DNA from: Dryas octopetala
Lineage: Eukaryota; Streptophyta; Magnoliopsida; Rosales; Rosaceae
DNA length: 64,000 nucleotides
Direction: 5' to 3'
Assembly (NCBI GenBank): GCA_963921425.1
Contig: OY992839.1
Location: forward strand, 2,048,501-2,112,500
The translations under genes were made by a program, and so were the position numbers. The notes beneath the pieces were generated by a model. It was not told where the DNA came from and did no database searches. It saw nothing but the letters and a program-made list of their open reading frames with translations. This document shows, piece by piece, positions 33,672-46,165 of this stretch (the first letter of the stretch is position 1; each line of letters begins with the position of its first letter).

Positions 33672-36600
33672 ATATATATATATATATATAAATAGATATA
33701 TCTTCTCCTTTGATCAATATATATACATATATCTTTTTCTGACCATGATTGAGTCAAATAAGAAACCTACAAGGCTACAATTGAGAATTGTCTATAGGTT
33801 CATTATAATTTAGGTGTTTTAATTCATATAGGTTCTTTAATTGATGTAGGTTATTTATCACTGAAAAAGAATTGTATGTAGCTAGGTTCATTAGTTGTTG
33901 TAGGTAATTTATTTGTTAATGATTTAGTTTATTAGAATTGTGTGTATGTTCATTACATTTATATAAAAAAAAAAATTTAGATTGATTATTTATTTAGGAG
34001 AATTATTTGTTGGTTATTTATTTGTTTATAATTATTAATATAATTTAAAAAAATCGTATATGAGCATTCATGATTGACAACCGAAAAAAATGTCCAACAA
34101 TGAATCTTTAGCATTTAAAATACAAAAAATTGTGAAGAGTAAATACAGACATTACAAAAAAAAAAAAGTCAACTAAGGAAAAAATGTCTTAAATAGTTTG
34201 AGGGCATATGAGGAATTTTTAAAGTTTAAAATTTAAGAAATATTGATTAAAAATCTAAAAATAACAAAAATGATGAGTTGGCAAGTGGTTAAAAGAGTTA
34301 ACACACGAAAAAATAATAGTATGAGTTTTAGTGTAAAAAATATGAATTTGAAGGAGATTTTTCTAATTTATTTTTTTTTCACCCCGTTAATTACACCCTA
34401 ATTATTGTAAAAATACATTGGCATTTGCACATGTAGAATATATGTCGTTCAAACAGTTCATAAGAGTTCCTATATATCCAGTCGAGCACTCCAATACTAG
34501 CTAATTAATGTAGCATAATGTCATAAACTAAAACATTTTACCAACTAGCTATTAGTTTAAACCGTCCAGTGGTATTCAATATCGGAAGAGTCCAAGTTCC
34601 AATACTCCCTCTCTAAATAAAAAAAAGAAAAAAAGAAAGAAAGCTGGTATTGAATTGTGCGTGTGGAAGGGCTAGAGTATTTAAATAAAGCAAATTAACT
34701 ATACCCGACAAAATTGTGGTCATGAGGTCATTAGACAAACTGAAATCATTAAGTATTTAATTAATTAGCTGGATCAGAATTGATTAAGTAATTAACTCAG
34801 GTTATAGAGATTAGAGAACTACTGGTCCCTCTTAATTAATATTATATATACAGAAATGAGCTACACTATAATTTTCAATATAATTAGTACGGCCGGCCGG
34901 AGATCGAGTTGCACAAATGGGAGAGCATTTTTAATCAGATCCAATAAGTGTTCAATTTATTGAATGTCGAATGTGCCAATGTGGTTATCAATGGATTCGT
35001 AAGCATATGTTAATTATATCATTAAATCAAATCGTAGGTGAAGGAAGCAGCTAGAGAAAGGTACAGAAAACAAAGCATATTCGAAAAATGAATGAAACAA
35101 GAGATAATGACACTGGAATAATGCAACACTTGAATTGATACCCTGATCGAGGAAAGCATGCACAAATGTTAGGAAGAGAGAAAGGGGATTTCTCCTTCTA
35201 TCTTGCTCAATTTTCTATTCATGCATTTGTTTAAGTTATGGAGTCAGGGTTTGTCTGAGGCTCTGAGCAATAGTGTATATATAAATCATTAACTAATCTT
35301 ATTAATTCATAATCACTTTTGCTTGTCACCCGTAGCTACTAACATGAAGACCTGTAATTTAGCCCCACATCCCTAACTTAATAATGACACCCCACCTTAA
35401 TTAAATGCTAAAATACCAAATACCCCCTCTTTTCCAGCTCCCCCTTTTAATTTCTATTTCCTTCGTATCAATTTAATTAATAATCATAATAAGGGTTATT
35501 AATTAGCAATGGTGTAAGAAGTTGAAAAACATAGCTCCAAAGAAATGGATATATGATGGCGTTCTATGACTAATTTTCCTATAGTGTTAGACGCATGCAA
35601 AACGTTAGAGTAAAGACTAAATTTTTTGTATTTTTTGAAATTGTCTAAAATTGGCTAAAATGCAATGAATCTCATTGACAGCCATTAACACAATGGGGGA
35701 ATAACTTCCAGTCATGTACGTATTAATTTGTTGGCCACTTGAGCATGGAGATAAAGTGCAAAGGGGATGTTGGAGACAAGAAGGCATTACTATTTAATGG
35801 GATACTTTAAATAATTGATTTTGGACTATGATGCAAGTAGGAATTCAACTAATCTTTAAAAGTGAACACCAAAGAGTGCACATCTGTCTAAACTTTGTCT
35901 AAAAACTTTTAGGGACAATTATAGAAATACCACTCTTGTAAGCATATATATAATCTTCATGTGATGCTAAAGCCAAACATAATGTGGATTTGGGTATTGC
36001 TAGCTAGCATTTGTTCCTTAATTTGATGTATAATCAATGCATCACTAACTTTTCAATTTTTTGTTTTTTTATTAAAAATCTTTATTGAAGAAGACTAAAT
36101 AGAATTACAATCAATCTATTTTAGAGAAAGATGCAACACTCACCTTAGCAATCCCTATATAATTTTATGTCAACCCTTCTCATAAAAGTAAAGTCGAAAG
36201 TGATTTAGGAATGTCATTGATGAAGGATCCGATATTTTATAAATAACAAGAAAAAGAAAAAAGAAAATTGCAATAAATATTTTTCTAAAATGTCTTTTTT
36301 CCTTGGAAATAAAAAAGAGTTAATAAAGAAGACAGCTGCCGTTAATATTCCTCGGGATTGCGGTGCACGTGGTGAATAAGAAAGCGCGACCGAATCTACC
36401 ACTTCAATATTGATGTTGACACGCCGCACGAATGGTACTATTTTTCCAGACCTGGGGTCCCACGGTGGCCCAATCGCCACGTCATCACCAGCTAGAATAA
36501 TAGCTAAACGATAAAATAAGAGTCATACTCAATTACTCATCAGTTTCCAAGTTTCTAAACTGTCAGTAGGAAACTTACAAGACCATGGACTCTTGGTCAA

Positions 36601-37574
36601 TAACTTGCACATTATTACCATGCCCAATCACATATTTTTCCAAACCCATCGTAACAATTTCTATTAGGTGCGAATCGTACGAATGTGTCACCGAATATTT
36701 GGTAACTTCGTCAGTGTTCATAAATAATTTTTTAAAATAGGCAAACGTTACAAGTAGTGCTTCAGCCTGTTTTCTCAATCGCGTTTTGAGGATATATTTT
36801 AATGAGTTCATCTTATTTTCTTTTAGAATATATAATAGACTTAATAAAGGCATTATGTTTGGCCGACCAAAATTTTAAAACTAAATCATAATATAAAGAC
36901 TGACAAACTAACATCGAATGTTCAGTGTTATAAAATTTTACATTATTGAACAGTTATATGTTTACACTTAAATAAGACTGATCATCATAATACTAAGATT
37001 TTATATTTGTAATTTAAAAGATGCGACAATATGTACAAGAGTTTTATTTTATGAAATAAATATATTTTAGAATGAATCCATAAATTTAAAAGACACTAGT
37101 CACACTACTATAACATTGAGGACTAAAAAAATCTTAATAAATACTCGTTTTTGAATCATAATTGACATTATGTGTTACATAATTACATTATTGAACTAAC
37201 ATTAAGTCTTTAATCAGACAAACTATCTATTAAATATTAAACAATGAACTATTGATCTATTATTTGTATTTTGTTTCCCAATTTGCTAAAGAAACCTCAA
37301 GCTCGAATCCATATTGAAATGAATAAAATATGTAATTCTAGTTTTTCAGTTCTGGTGATTGTGCCTTATCCTTTGAAGCCTAGATATAAAAATAAATAAA
37401 TAAATTATTAGCTCATTGGTTTTCTCGATGTCATGCCCAATTATTGTGTCAGAACTGCATTGGTAATAACATATATTTTCAATAATAATGCTATAAAATT
37501 ATAAATATACTCTTTGGTACTTGTATTTACTTCCAATTGAATCGATAATCCCCTTTCTCCCTATGAAAAAAAGT

Positions 37575-37626
37575 ACTGCATATTTTTGTCTTTTTTTTTT
37601 TTTGGCCAACTGCATATTTTTGTCTT
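37575..37626 (-). mobile_element. Micro-insertion (TGGCC plus A-tract, minus strand) with 18-bp repeats
   Basis: ACTGCATATTTTTGTCTT is present at 37575-37592 and 37609-37626, exact over 18 bases. The 16 bases between read TGGCC plus 11 A on the minus strand. Together with the copies at 22597, 42773 and 45249 this defines the TGGYC-A class. Confidence 0.75.
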
Positions 37627-40254
37627 TAGCAACTTTATAAAAGACAAAATGTGGGCTACAAATTGGAACTTGTCAAATAATTAGGCTAGCTAGTTGATGT
37701 TATATTGTTATCTTATCGGATCATGTTATAAGATTATATTTTTTATTCTCTTTCAACAACATATATAACAAGTTCAATTGTGTATAATAGTACGAAAGCC
37801 AATAACAATTCTGTTGATACGTAGCCAAAAAGTATATTATGGTATAATAGTTAGTTGGTTTGATTATATTAACTAATTTATAATTTAGTAGTATTTCTCT
37901 TTGTAATGCTGAAGAAGTTTCAAATTTAAATATTTTTCTTCTAAATTAAAAAAATAATTTATAAAGAATTAATTCTAGAATAAAAAATATTGCACATTCC
38001 AAAATGGTGCTAAATTTTGTCCCTCCATGACCAGTCAAGCCGACACCAAGGTTGCACATGGGACCATGGCACATGTGTGGATGATACCACATATCCAGGG
38101 TCTAAATTCTTTATTCCCTTCTTAATTAAATTTAATTTGTTGTTAATCTAGAAGAAAATACATTAATTCTTCATGTTCTAATTAGTAACTAATTGATCAA
38201 CATGAACCCCAGTTATAACGTCGATGTTTAATTAAGTTGTTAATTATTAGTTTATCATACCATAGTATAGGGTAGGCCATCCTCATCATGAATAGTATCA
38301 ATCAGACAAGTGAGTTGCTCGATCTAGATCGATGTTCAACTTCAAACATGAAAGTTAACATCATCGACTTCGGTTCTGACAAAAAAAAGACATTGAAAAC
38401 TCTCTTGCTTGGTGATTGAGAAACATAGGTATGTAGAAAGCTTTCACTTTAAAACTTAAATTAATTAAGAAGATATTGTATATAATTAATACAATGCTTT
38501 TGCTGTAATTAAATTGGGTTTATATTAAAATTAATTGTAGTTTGAATAGGGGGCAGTTGTTCAAAGTCCAACGTGTTATAGGAGATGAGGCTCATATATA
38601 TAATCAGTTGAGTGAAAACAATAAGCTACGTTGTCGTTTCATCACAAAGGTTAATGAGAAGGATATATGGGGGTTTGGTTTTATCTGTAAATATTATGGT
38701 GACGATAGAGGAGGCAGAGGCTTTTCAATGACTTGGGATGGTACGTGTTTAATTAAATTAACTTAAATTAAGAATAGTAATTAAGAAAGCTAATTAATCA
38801 CAGGTTGAGACAACCTGGGAGAACCCAACAGAGATCAGTCTAATTAATTTAGATAGATATATAGAAGTTAACCTCTCATTGAGTCATTTTGAAGATCTCT
38901 TGACCAAGGCCAAAGGCTTAGCCTATAGTAGTAATGATGAGGAAATAAGGTCCTACAAACCTTGTTCCTATACATGACTTGTGAGTATAGCAAGGGACCA
39001 AGCTAGAATCAAGTTTAGTTTGACAGCAAATATGGTTTCTTCTGATCAATTCCTATTGGCCATGACTCCGGCCATCTCAAACCGCCCTTGAACAGACTAG
39101 ATTAGATAGATGTGTTCACTGCTGCAGTTGTATTTACAGTTGTAAGTTTGGTGAAGAAAAATCAAATTATTAAGATATATAAGATATATAAGATCTAGAC
39201 TAGGTCAAGCTCTTCAGTCTTCACGCGTATAATTTCTAATATTATACTACCTTTTGCAATTGGCCTTCATGGGGCTCAACTCCTACCTGTTGAGAATTTG
39301 AATTAGTCACGAAATTTGTTCACTCTATGTTTCCATAAGCAACCTTACAAAAATTCATTATCTCTGTTATAGTGACGCGACATCACACATGTAAGAGATG
39401 AGGATTAGTCCCTAATTTCAATGTTCCAAACATCCCTCTCACATGTGTGATGCTAGGTCATGGTAATAGGGATAGGTACGTTTTTCTCCCTTATTAAACA
39501 TAGCTAAGTATTTATTTAGTGACCAACATCTGCACTTTTTTACTTGTAGTGTAAGAAAAACGAGATGTGGCAATCACTGGCCATCACAAGAGGTTACAAC
39601 ACCTATAACTATATATATAACAACATTCATTAACTGGTTATTATGATTTGACTAGAGCTTGCTTTCACAGAAGTTATATACATGCACAATTGTTGTAAGT
39701 GTACGTGTCTGTGTACATTGTGTGCAATATTGATGATTGTTCTTCTCTAAACTTTCAGAGCAAATTAAAACAATTTTCTAAACATGTGAGAAACATCACA
39801 TTAATGTAGGGTTTTGATTAACCTTGGATGCTATTAAACGCCTAGGGTTGGCCTAGGCGTTGCAATCAATACAACCTAATTTTGCTTGGACATACATACT
39901 TTTTGAAGGTGATGAGTAAATGGTGGGGGCGCTTGATCATCAATTATTGATCGACAGTTAAAACCAAAAGCTGATGTTTCTTTACTTTAGCTCTTGTAAA
40001 TATAGAAATTGCCATCAACAAACTTTGCTGCAAGACAAAGCAATATTGTCTTATATGGACTTTGCCAACTAATTGAAGTTCAGTAATTTCCATAGTTGGG
40101 CTCAATTAATCATTCTTGGTGTATGATCATTGAACAATTACTATATACATGAAGGCACGCAGATGGAGATGGGGATAATATAAAGATCATATCTCAGCAG
40201 AAAGAAAGCCCAAGTACTGAGAGAAATAAAGGAAATGGTTTTGGCTATCAGTCA

Positions 40255-40345
40255 TTTGCAAAATGCCTTCTTCACTGGACATCTCAGCTGGGAAACCTCT
40301 GAGGACTTCTCTTGAGGCTTACATATATGATATTGTACTGACTAT
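40255..40345 (-). pseudogene. Relic of the last exon of a class 3 lipase gene
   Basis: Read on the minus strand, one frame gives ASREVLRGFPAEMSSEEGIL. This parallels ALRDVLKDFPAPKDEGIFH at the C-terminus of the lipase gene at 46166-49605. Upstream codons are disrupted and no other exon is found. Its place, upstream of LBD copy A as the intact lipase is upstream of LBD copy B, supports a broken tandem duplication rather than chance. Confidence 0.55.
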
Positions 40346-40596
40346 CACATTATTGTTGGTGTGAGCTAGAAATATACCTTATACTTCATGTCTTTGACCC
40401 TTTGATATTAATTGAGTACTGTATGAGCACTCCTAGGGTTCCTGCTAGCTTATCCATATATGACAACAAATTAAAGGGCATATTAATTCAAAAATTGGCA
40501 AAATCCTCTTCACATTTGAATACATTAATTATTCTGGCGCTGAGAGGCCTATATGATCGATATTCTTCTCAAATTAATAATGCTGCTGACTGAAGG

Positions 40597-41398
40597 TCAT
40601 CTATGGTCAGTGTCTTGATCAAAACCCCATGACATATTGCTTGTTTGCATGTCAAATGAGCACATTGAATTAGAACCCTCTCCAAAGCTGCTGTATATCT
40701 CATCATTTAGTACTTCTGGAATGATGAAATTTTCATCTCTACTCACAAAAGAGTTTGGAATGTTTTTAATTTCAGGGCATGGCATCATATTCGAGGCACT
40801 AATATTCAGACTTTGTGGCATCATGTTTGAATTTTCTGACTGAAGCCAACTCTGGACATCATGTAGCTGAGCATGAGAAGGTACTGATCTTCCATTAATG
40901 AATTTTTGATCACTTGGGTTAACTGCATTAATGGCAAAGCCAGTACTGGAAAAGCTCTTAGCTGTTTGTTCCTTCACCAATGCTAGTTGTGCTTGTAAAT
41001 TAATAACCTGCAAAAGTTAACATTATAAAATTAATGATATGTTAAGATTAATCAATGATATATTATAAGTTAATTAGGGGTTAATGCAATGATTAGTACT
41101 GTAATGATAAACTTGTAACCTGTTGTTGGAGAGCAAAAATATGGGAAACACAGCCATAAACAGGGTCTTGAACTCTGGCTTGAGCTTCGTATGAGATTGT
41201 AAGTGCGGCTCTGCAACGATCACTCACTGGGAGGTGAGCAAGCAACTTCGACACATTGCTTGCCCCAAAAACTTTGTGGATGGCGGCGAAATGGGTGGCT
41301 CCCTGTTCATGGCAGAAATAAGGTGCAAAAATGCAGCCCCTCACACATTTTCTTCTCAAGAACTTGCAGGCTCCACAAGGAGAACCAGAACCTGTCAT
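40597..41398 (-). CDS. LOB-domain transcription factor, LBD29/LBD17-like (copy B), altered C-terminus
   Basis: Minus-strand exons 41120-41398 and 40597-41007 give 229 residues. The chosen start gives [18 protein letters not shown]; an upstream in-frame ATG would add about 39 residues not seen in copy A. The LOB domain is intact ([38 protein letters not shown] splice site). In the variable region it shares NPSDQKF and SSFGEGS-type blocks with copy A. The end differs. Copy A closes [14 protein letters not shown], while copy B reads [10 protein letters not shown] and stops, although the bases just past the frame could encode [10 protein letters not shown] in another frame. A small indel therefore removed the conserved ELQS-type tail. 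It is probably still expressed as a LOB protein. Confidence 0.9.
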
Positions 41399-42772
41399 CT
41401 TGATATATGATGTTTTAATTAAGACTAGTACTACTACTACTTGGTAGTTTATGGCTTTAATATATATATATATATGCTTCTTAATTATATATCTCAGGCC
41501 CTCAGCTGTGTGCATAGCATCACCTAAATCATGTTTAATTATAAATGCCAGGCCTAGAGTTACATTTAATGAATACTTAATTACAATAGGTTCCCTTTAT
41601 GGGCTACAGAGCTCACTCTTATTCTTTCCTTTCCAACCCCCCCCAATGGCCCCTCTCTCTCTCACCTCTCAATACTAAATTTTCATACCCTCTAATAAGA
41701 TTCCTTAAAAGACAAAAAAGCCTATCAGCTATCACAAACCAAACCCATATCTCCATTTTCTTTGATATTTGGATCCATTATGAGAGAATAAGGTCTAAAC
41801 CTGAGGAAAAAAATTCAACAAAATTATTAATAATTTGATAATTTTTGGTTTATAATTGTTAATTAGCTAGCAGTTTTTCATTGGTGCTTTTGACTTGTTT
41901 TTAATACTGCCCAATAAGATCTATGAAGTAATTTTTTATGAGACTAAAAGAACTTGAGACATATGAGTGAGTCAGTGACAGGCTCAATTGCATAAAATAT
42001 TACATACATGAAATAGAAAAGCTGCCAATGGGTGTGGGATGCCATTGAACAATTGATGAATCATCACCTTCATCGTAGATTTCATCCTTGGTTTAGAGAT
42101 TCTAGAGATCATGTTACATGAACCTGATGATCATCTGGGCATGTTACTCCACAACATTTGATAAGCATGAAATTAACTAGATCAGAGAATCTAAAAATTA
42201 ATTAATATGCTATGAACTGGTTCAGTCACTGCAGTAAAATTCATTTCTTGCACCAAACTGTGCAGAAGTTCACTGTCAAAGAGAAGTGGTGGCTTACCAA
42301 ATGTGAATATGTTACTTACTTTTCAGATAATGTTCTCTTGTCAAACAATTTGACGGTATATTGTTAATTAAAATCACATGATATGATCAAACACTTTGTT
42401 TATCTACCTATTTCCTTATTGGTGTGTCTAATTATTTATCTTTTCCTTAATGATTCAGGTATCTATGTCAGCTCAATCAGCCAACTAGATTGAAAAAAAG
42501 TTCAATTACATTAATAAAGAGAGTAAAGATTTGTAACCCTTGCTCTGTTCTTAAGGCTATTGAACCCCACTTATTAGTTCAGTTTATGGGCCCAGACAAG
42601 TTTCTGTGAGTTTTTAAATAGGATTAAGGACATACCATTCAATAAATAATGCAGAATTGCGAAGATCAGATGCCCACAACGGTCCATTAATGGAGGAATG
42701 TACTGTTAATCTAAATTATAAAAGTGACGATTGGGATTAATAATACTCATTAAGTACAGATAATCAAGGTTT

Positions 42773-42824
42773 AAAGGAGCAAACAATGATTGGTCAAAAA
42801 AAAAAAAAAGGAGCAAACAATGAT
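42773..42824 (+). mobile_element. Micro-insertion TGGTC plus A-tract with 18-bp direct repeats
   Basis: AAAGGAGCAAACAATGAT is exact at 42773-42790 and 42807-42824. The insert is 16 bases, TGGTC followed by 11 A. The perfect 18-base target duplication suggests a recent event. Confidence 0.78.
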
Positions 42825-45248
42825 ATAGAAAAGAAAGCATATTCTTAATTAAAATAAATGAAACAAAAGATAGTGAGGGACAATTTCGCCTTTCTGGTAT
42901 TTCAGGTCACGGCTTGTCGAGAAATTAGTACTGTTCTAATCTCATTAACTGATTAACTCAACTTAATTAAATACATTATCTTTAATCACTTCTAGTCACT
43001 TATAATCACTCACTAATTGTGCAGGCCTCAAACACCAACTTATAATCACTCACTAGTCCTTCCACTTGATTGAAAAGATGGGTCTAACTAAAATAACCAT
43101 TGTGGCATTATGCAGCAAAATATTGATAAAATTTAGTAATTTACATTGGTTGATGAAAATGAAATGGCCTGGATCGACTAAGTTCCAAAATTCTCCAAAA
43201 TAAGAAGTTAATTAGTCTAAATGATTATGTAAAAGGGTTATTTATAAATTGCAAGTTGGAACAACACAGTTGAACATATCAACAGGGGCTTGAGCCTACT
43301 GGTATAAACCAGATCATTGGCTACAATAATCCCACAATAAAGAATGCGCGCACCTGAGCCATGTGTAATTGTTGGCCACTTAAGCATGGAAAGGGAGGAA
43401 TGACCTTTAAGACAACAAGATCGTGCTAATTAATGGGGATTATTAAATTACTAATTACCTTTATTACTAGAAAATAATGCAGAAGCTGTTCCACTAATCA
43501 CAATTAAAGAACACACCATAAGCACTTTTGTCTGAGTTAATGTATATGGACTTTTGAATAAAAATATAATTAAAGGATGCTGTCAGATGAAAGCGTTCTA
43601 GCACTTGAAACATACTTCTGGAAGTATATATTTATTTTCAATTAGGGGAGGAAGAAAGAAACTTTGAGCAATATGCAAGTCATCATCTAATAAAGCCACC
43701 CAACTTTGTGGTTCGGGTACCACTATCTCATTTTGCTAAGGCGACTTAATTAAGGCTTGGATTAAGATGCTCTCACTAATGTTATGAGTTGTTTTGGATC
43801 ATTAATCCTTCATTATTGTTCTTCATACTGAATGTTTAAAGTTATCTTTTTAATCAAATTTCATGACCCAATGAAGCCCTCAAAGGATGTGTGTGTTAAT
43901 ATTCGGCATATATGAAGGGAAATTATATGAATTTGGATAATTTTGTTAGCCCACTTGCTTCTTAATTATTTGGCTAATTCTCTTATGTAAAAGAAAATAA
44001 TGATGTTGACACGTGTCCCTCTGACCAGTCAAAGCCGACACCGAGGTAGCAGATGGGGCCAGTGTACGTGTGTAGATGATTGCTTAAGTTTTCTCTGTTC
44101 CGTCCAATATTTTCCTCAGTCTAGAAGACTAGAACACAACTTCATCTCATGTCAGTTTGTCAGGTTCCTAAAATATGATTCTAAAAAGTGAAGTTATAAT
44201 TAAAAACTAATTAATGGTAACAAAAAAAAAACATAAAGGTTAAACTATACAAACAATCAAAATTCTAATAAATATTGTTCTAATGATATTTTACTCTGTT
44301 TTATTAAAAAAGTATAAAATTATTATATATTGCGATGTGAGATTTCAAATACCCAATATGAAATCATCTATTTCTAACTAGAGCACGACATAAAAGACAA
44401 GGAAATTTGTGTTGAGGTATAAGTGAAACATGAGTAGAAACTGTAGAATGCTTCATTTTTAAGAGGATATAGCAATGGCAATGTTGCTGATCATATATTT
44501 TACATTACATCATGTTTGTCTTTTTGGCCATCTTACATGCCACAATTTGCTTGCAGCTCTGTCTATATATAAAAAAATTTAATGTAGTTTGAATAGCGGG
44601 CAGATGTTCAAAGTCCAAACCATAATATGAGGGGTGATATGAATCATCTGGTCTTCTAGTAACAACAATGAGGACAAATTGGATCTAATTTCATTGAGGG
44701 TGTGTAAATGATAGTTTAGTGAGATAGAGATGGTTTTGTTTTTATTGGTAAAGTATGGTGAAGAGGGTTTTTAATTTGGAAATGGAGACCATGACTTTCC
44801 TTTCACATATATAGCTAGGAAAGCTAAAATGTGAGACATAAACAACCTTAGGAGAAGCTAGTGGAGCCTAAGAAGCATGGCGTAAGTCCAAAGAAATTTG
44901 CTGCAGAATTCTATTTTGTCATGACCCTTTGAAGTTGAATTGAGTAAAATCCACCCAGACCTCATTGCAACGATTCTCTCTCTAGTCTCTATGGCTGGAC
45001 TTGGATGTGACACCTATTATCCCCATGAGTCATTCTCTGTTAATTAATGTTTTCATTATTTTTTAATGATTTCTTTGTGAGCCAACAATTATGTCCACGA
45101 ATTATTATTTATACCATCTTACCTTATTATTTTGTATATTTTATTTTTAATAAAGGTGAAATTCACCTATGTGAGACTTGTATATTATCTCCAAATAAAA
45201 GTGATGCAAAAAATCATATGTCAAAATAGTACAAATAATTATATATTC

Positions 45249-45289
45249 AAGGCCGAAAGGTCTCATGGCCAAAAAAAGGCCGAAAGGTC
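45249..45289 (+). mobile_element. Micro-insertion TCATGGCC plus A-tract with 14-bp direct repeats
   Basis: AAGGCCGAAAGGTC is exact at 45249-45262 and 45276-45289. The 13 bases between are TCATGGCC and five A. This is the shortest insert of the group. Confidence 0.7.
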
Positions 45290-46165
45290 CATAATTTGAT
45301 TTGATTTTAATTTTTTGATGTTTCCTTTTGTGATTCTTCAGGAAGGTGGATCATTATTCATAGATGTGCTTTTCATCTTTACCTTGGATACGATCCTATA
45401 TATAGCTCAACTTAGAGCTGCCTAGCAGGCTAGGTACGGGTATTAATACAACCAATTCTTGCTTAGAGTCTAGGCATTACCTTTCATGGCAGGTATGGTG
45501 GGGAACCCGATCATTGCTTACCCAAAAGCTTTTAAGAGTTGACCCTTTGAGATTGGAGTCCATCATCTAGGTCTATATTATGTTACACATATTAAAACAA
45601 AAGGAGGTCGCAGCAATGAAGATAAAAGGAAATGCAAAACGCGTCAATAAAAGGAAAATAAAGGGGTTAACGGGCCAGCTAGCCTGCAATCCACACTTAG
45701 GAGCTATAGAAGTGAGACTTCTACCTTTCTTTACAATGTGGAATAAAACTTTCATATAAAGAGTGTACACTCACTATTTTTATTTCTCTCATCACGTGGC
45801 AAAAGAGATAAATACATAAAATATATACACCTGTGATAGGTAAAAATTTTCTCTACAGTGTGTTTAATGCAAAGAAAGAGGCAATTTAGAAGCAAGAGAT
45901 AATAGAAGCTCATTATAGAAGGTAATTCAGACTGAACAAGCTCTGTACAGAATGGGTGTTTTTTAGGAAAATAATAAAAAGCGAAAGGGTGGGGGATCCA
46001 TTTAAATGAAATGAAAACAGCACATACCTAGACACTGCATGAAATATTGATCAATAAATATTACTAAATTACTAAAGCATTGTCAAAATCAACTTAAGGT
46101 GGTTACAGTAACTTGCAATGTAAGTCACATTTTTACAGAGGAAAAGTCGGAGCACTTTGTTTTGA

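Larger units (their letters stand above)
32317..40254. other. Gene-free region upstream of LBD copy A
   Basis: About 8 kb, AT-rich. It holds a long-TIR MITE (33251-33671), a micro-insertion (37575-37626), a GC-richer patch with CACGTG and CCACGTCA motifs (36340-36500), and several blocks matched upstream of LBD copy B (for example 35729-35750, 38029-38086 and 38537-38571). Open frames, including one at 38542-38766, show no known domain. Confidence 0.6.
41399..46165. other. Gene-free region upstream of LBD copy B
   Basis: AT-rich DNA with blocks shared with the region upstream of LBD copy A: a 5'-flank block near 41715-41745, 43369-43390, 44022-44080 and 44584-44618. It also holds two micro-insertions (42773-42824 and 45249-45289). 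No supported coding gene was seen. Confidence 0.6.

Noticed and set aside
36214-36480. 88-codon minus-strand frame in the GC-richer patch
   Set aside because: No recognisable motif; composition alone explains the open frame.
38542-38766. 74-codon frame upstream of LBD copy A
   Set aside because: The related DNA at 44584 lacks the frame, so it is conserved DNA rather than protein.
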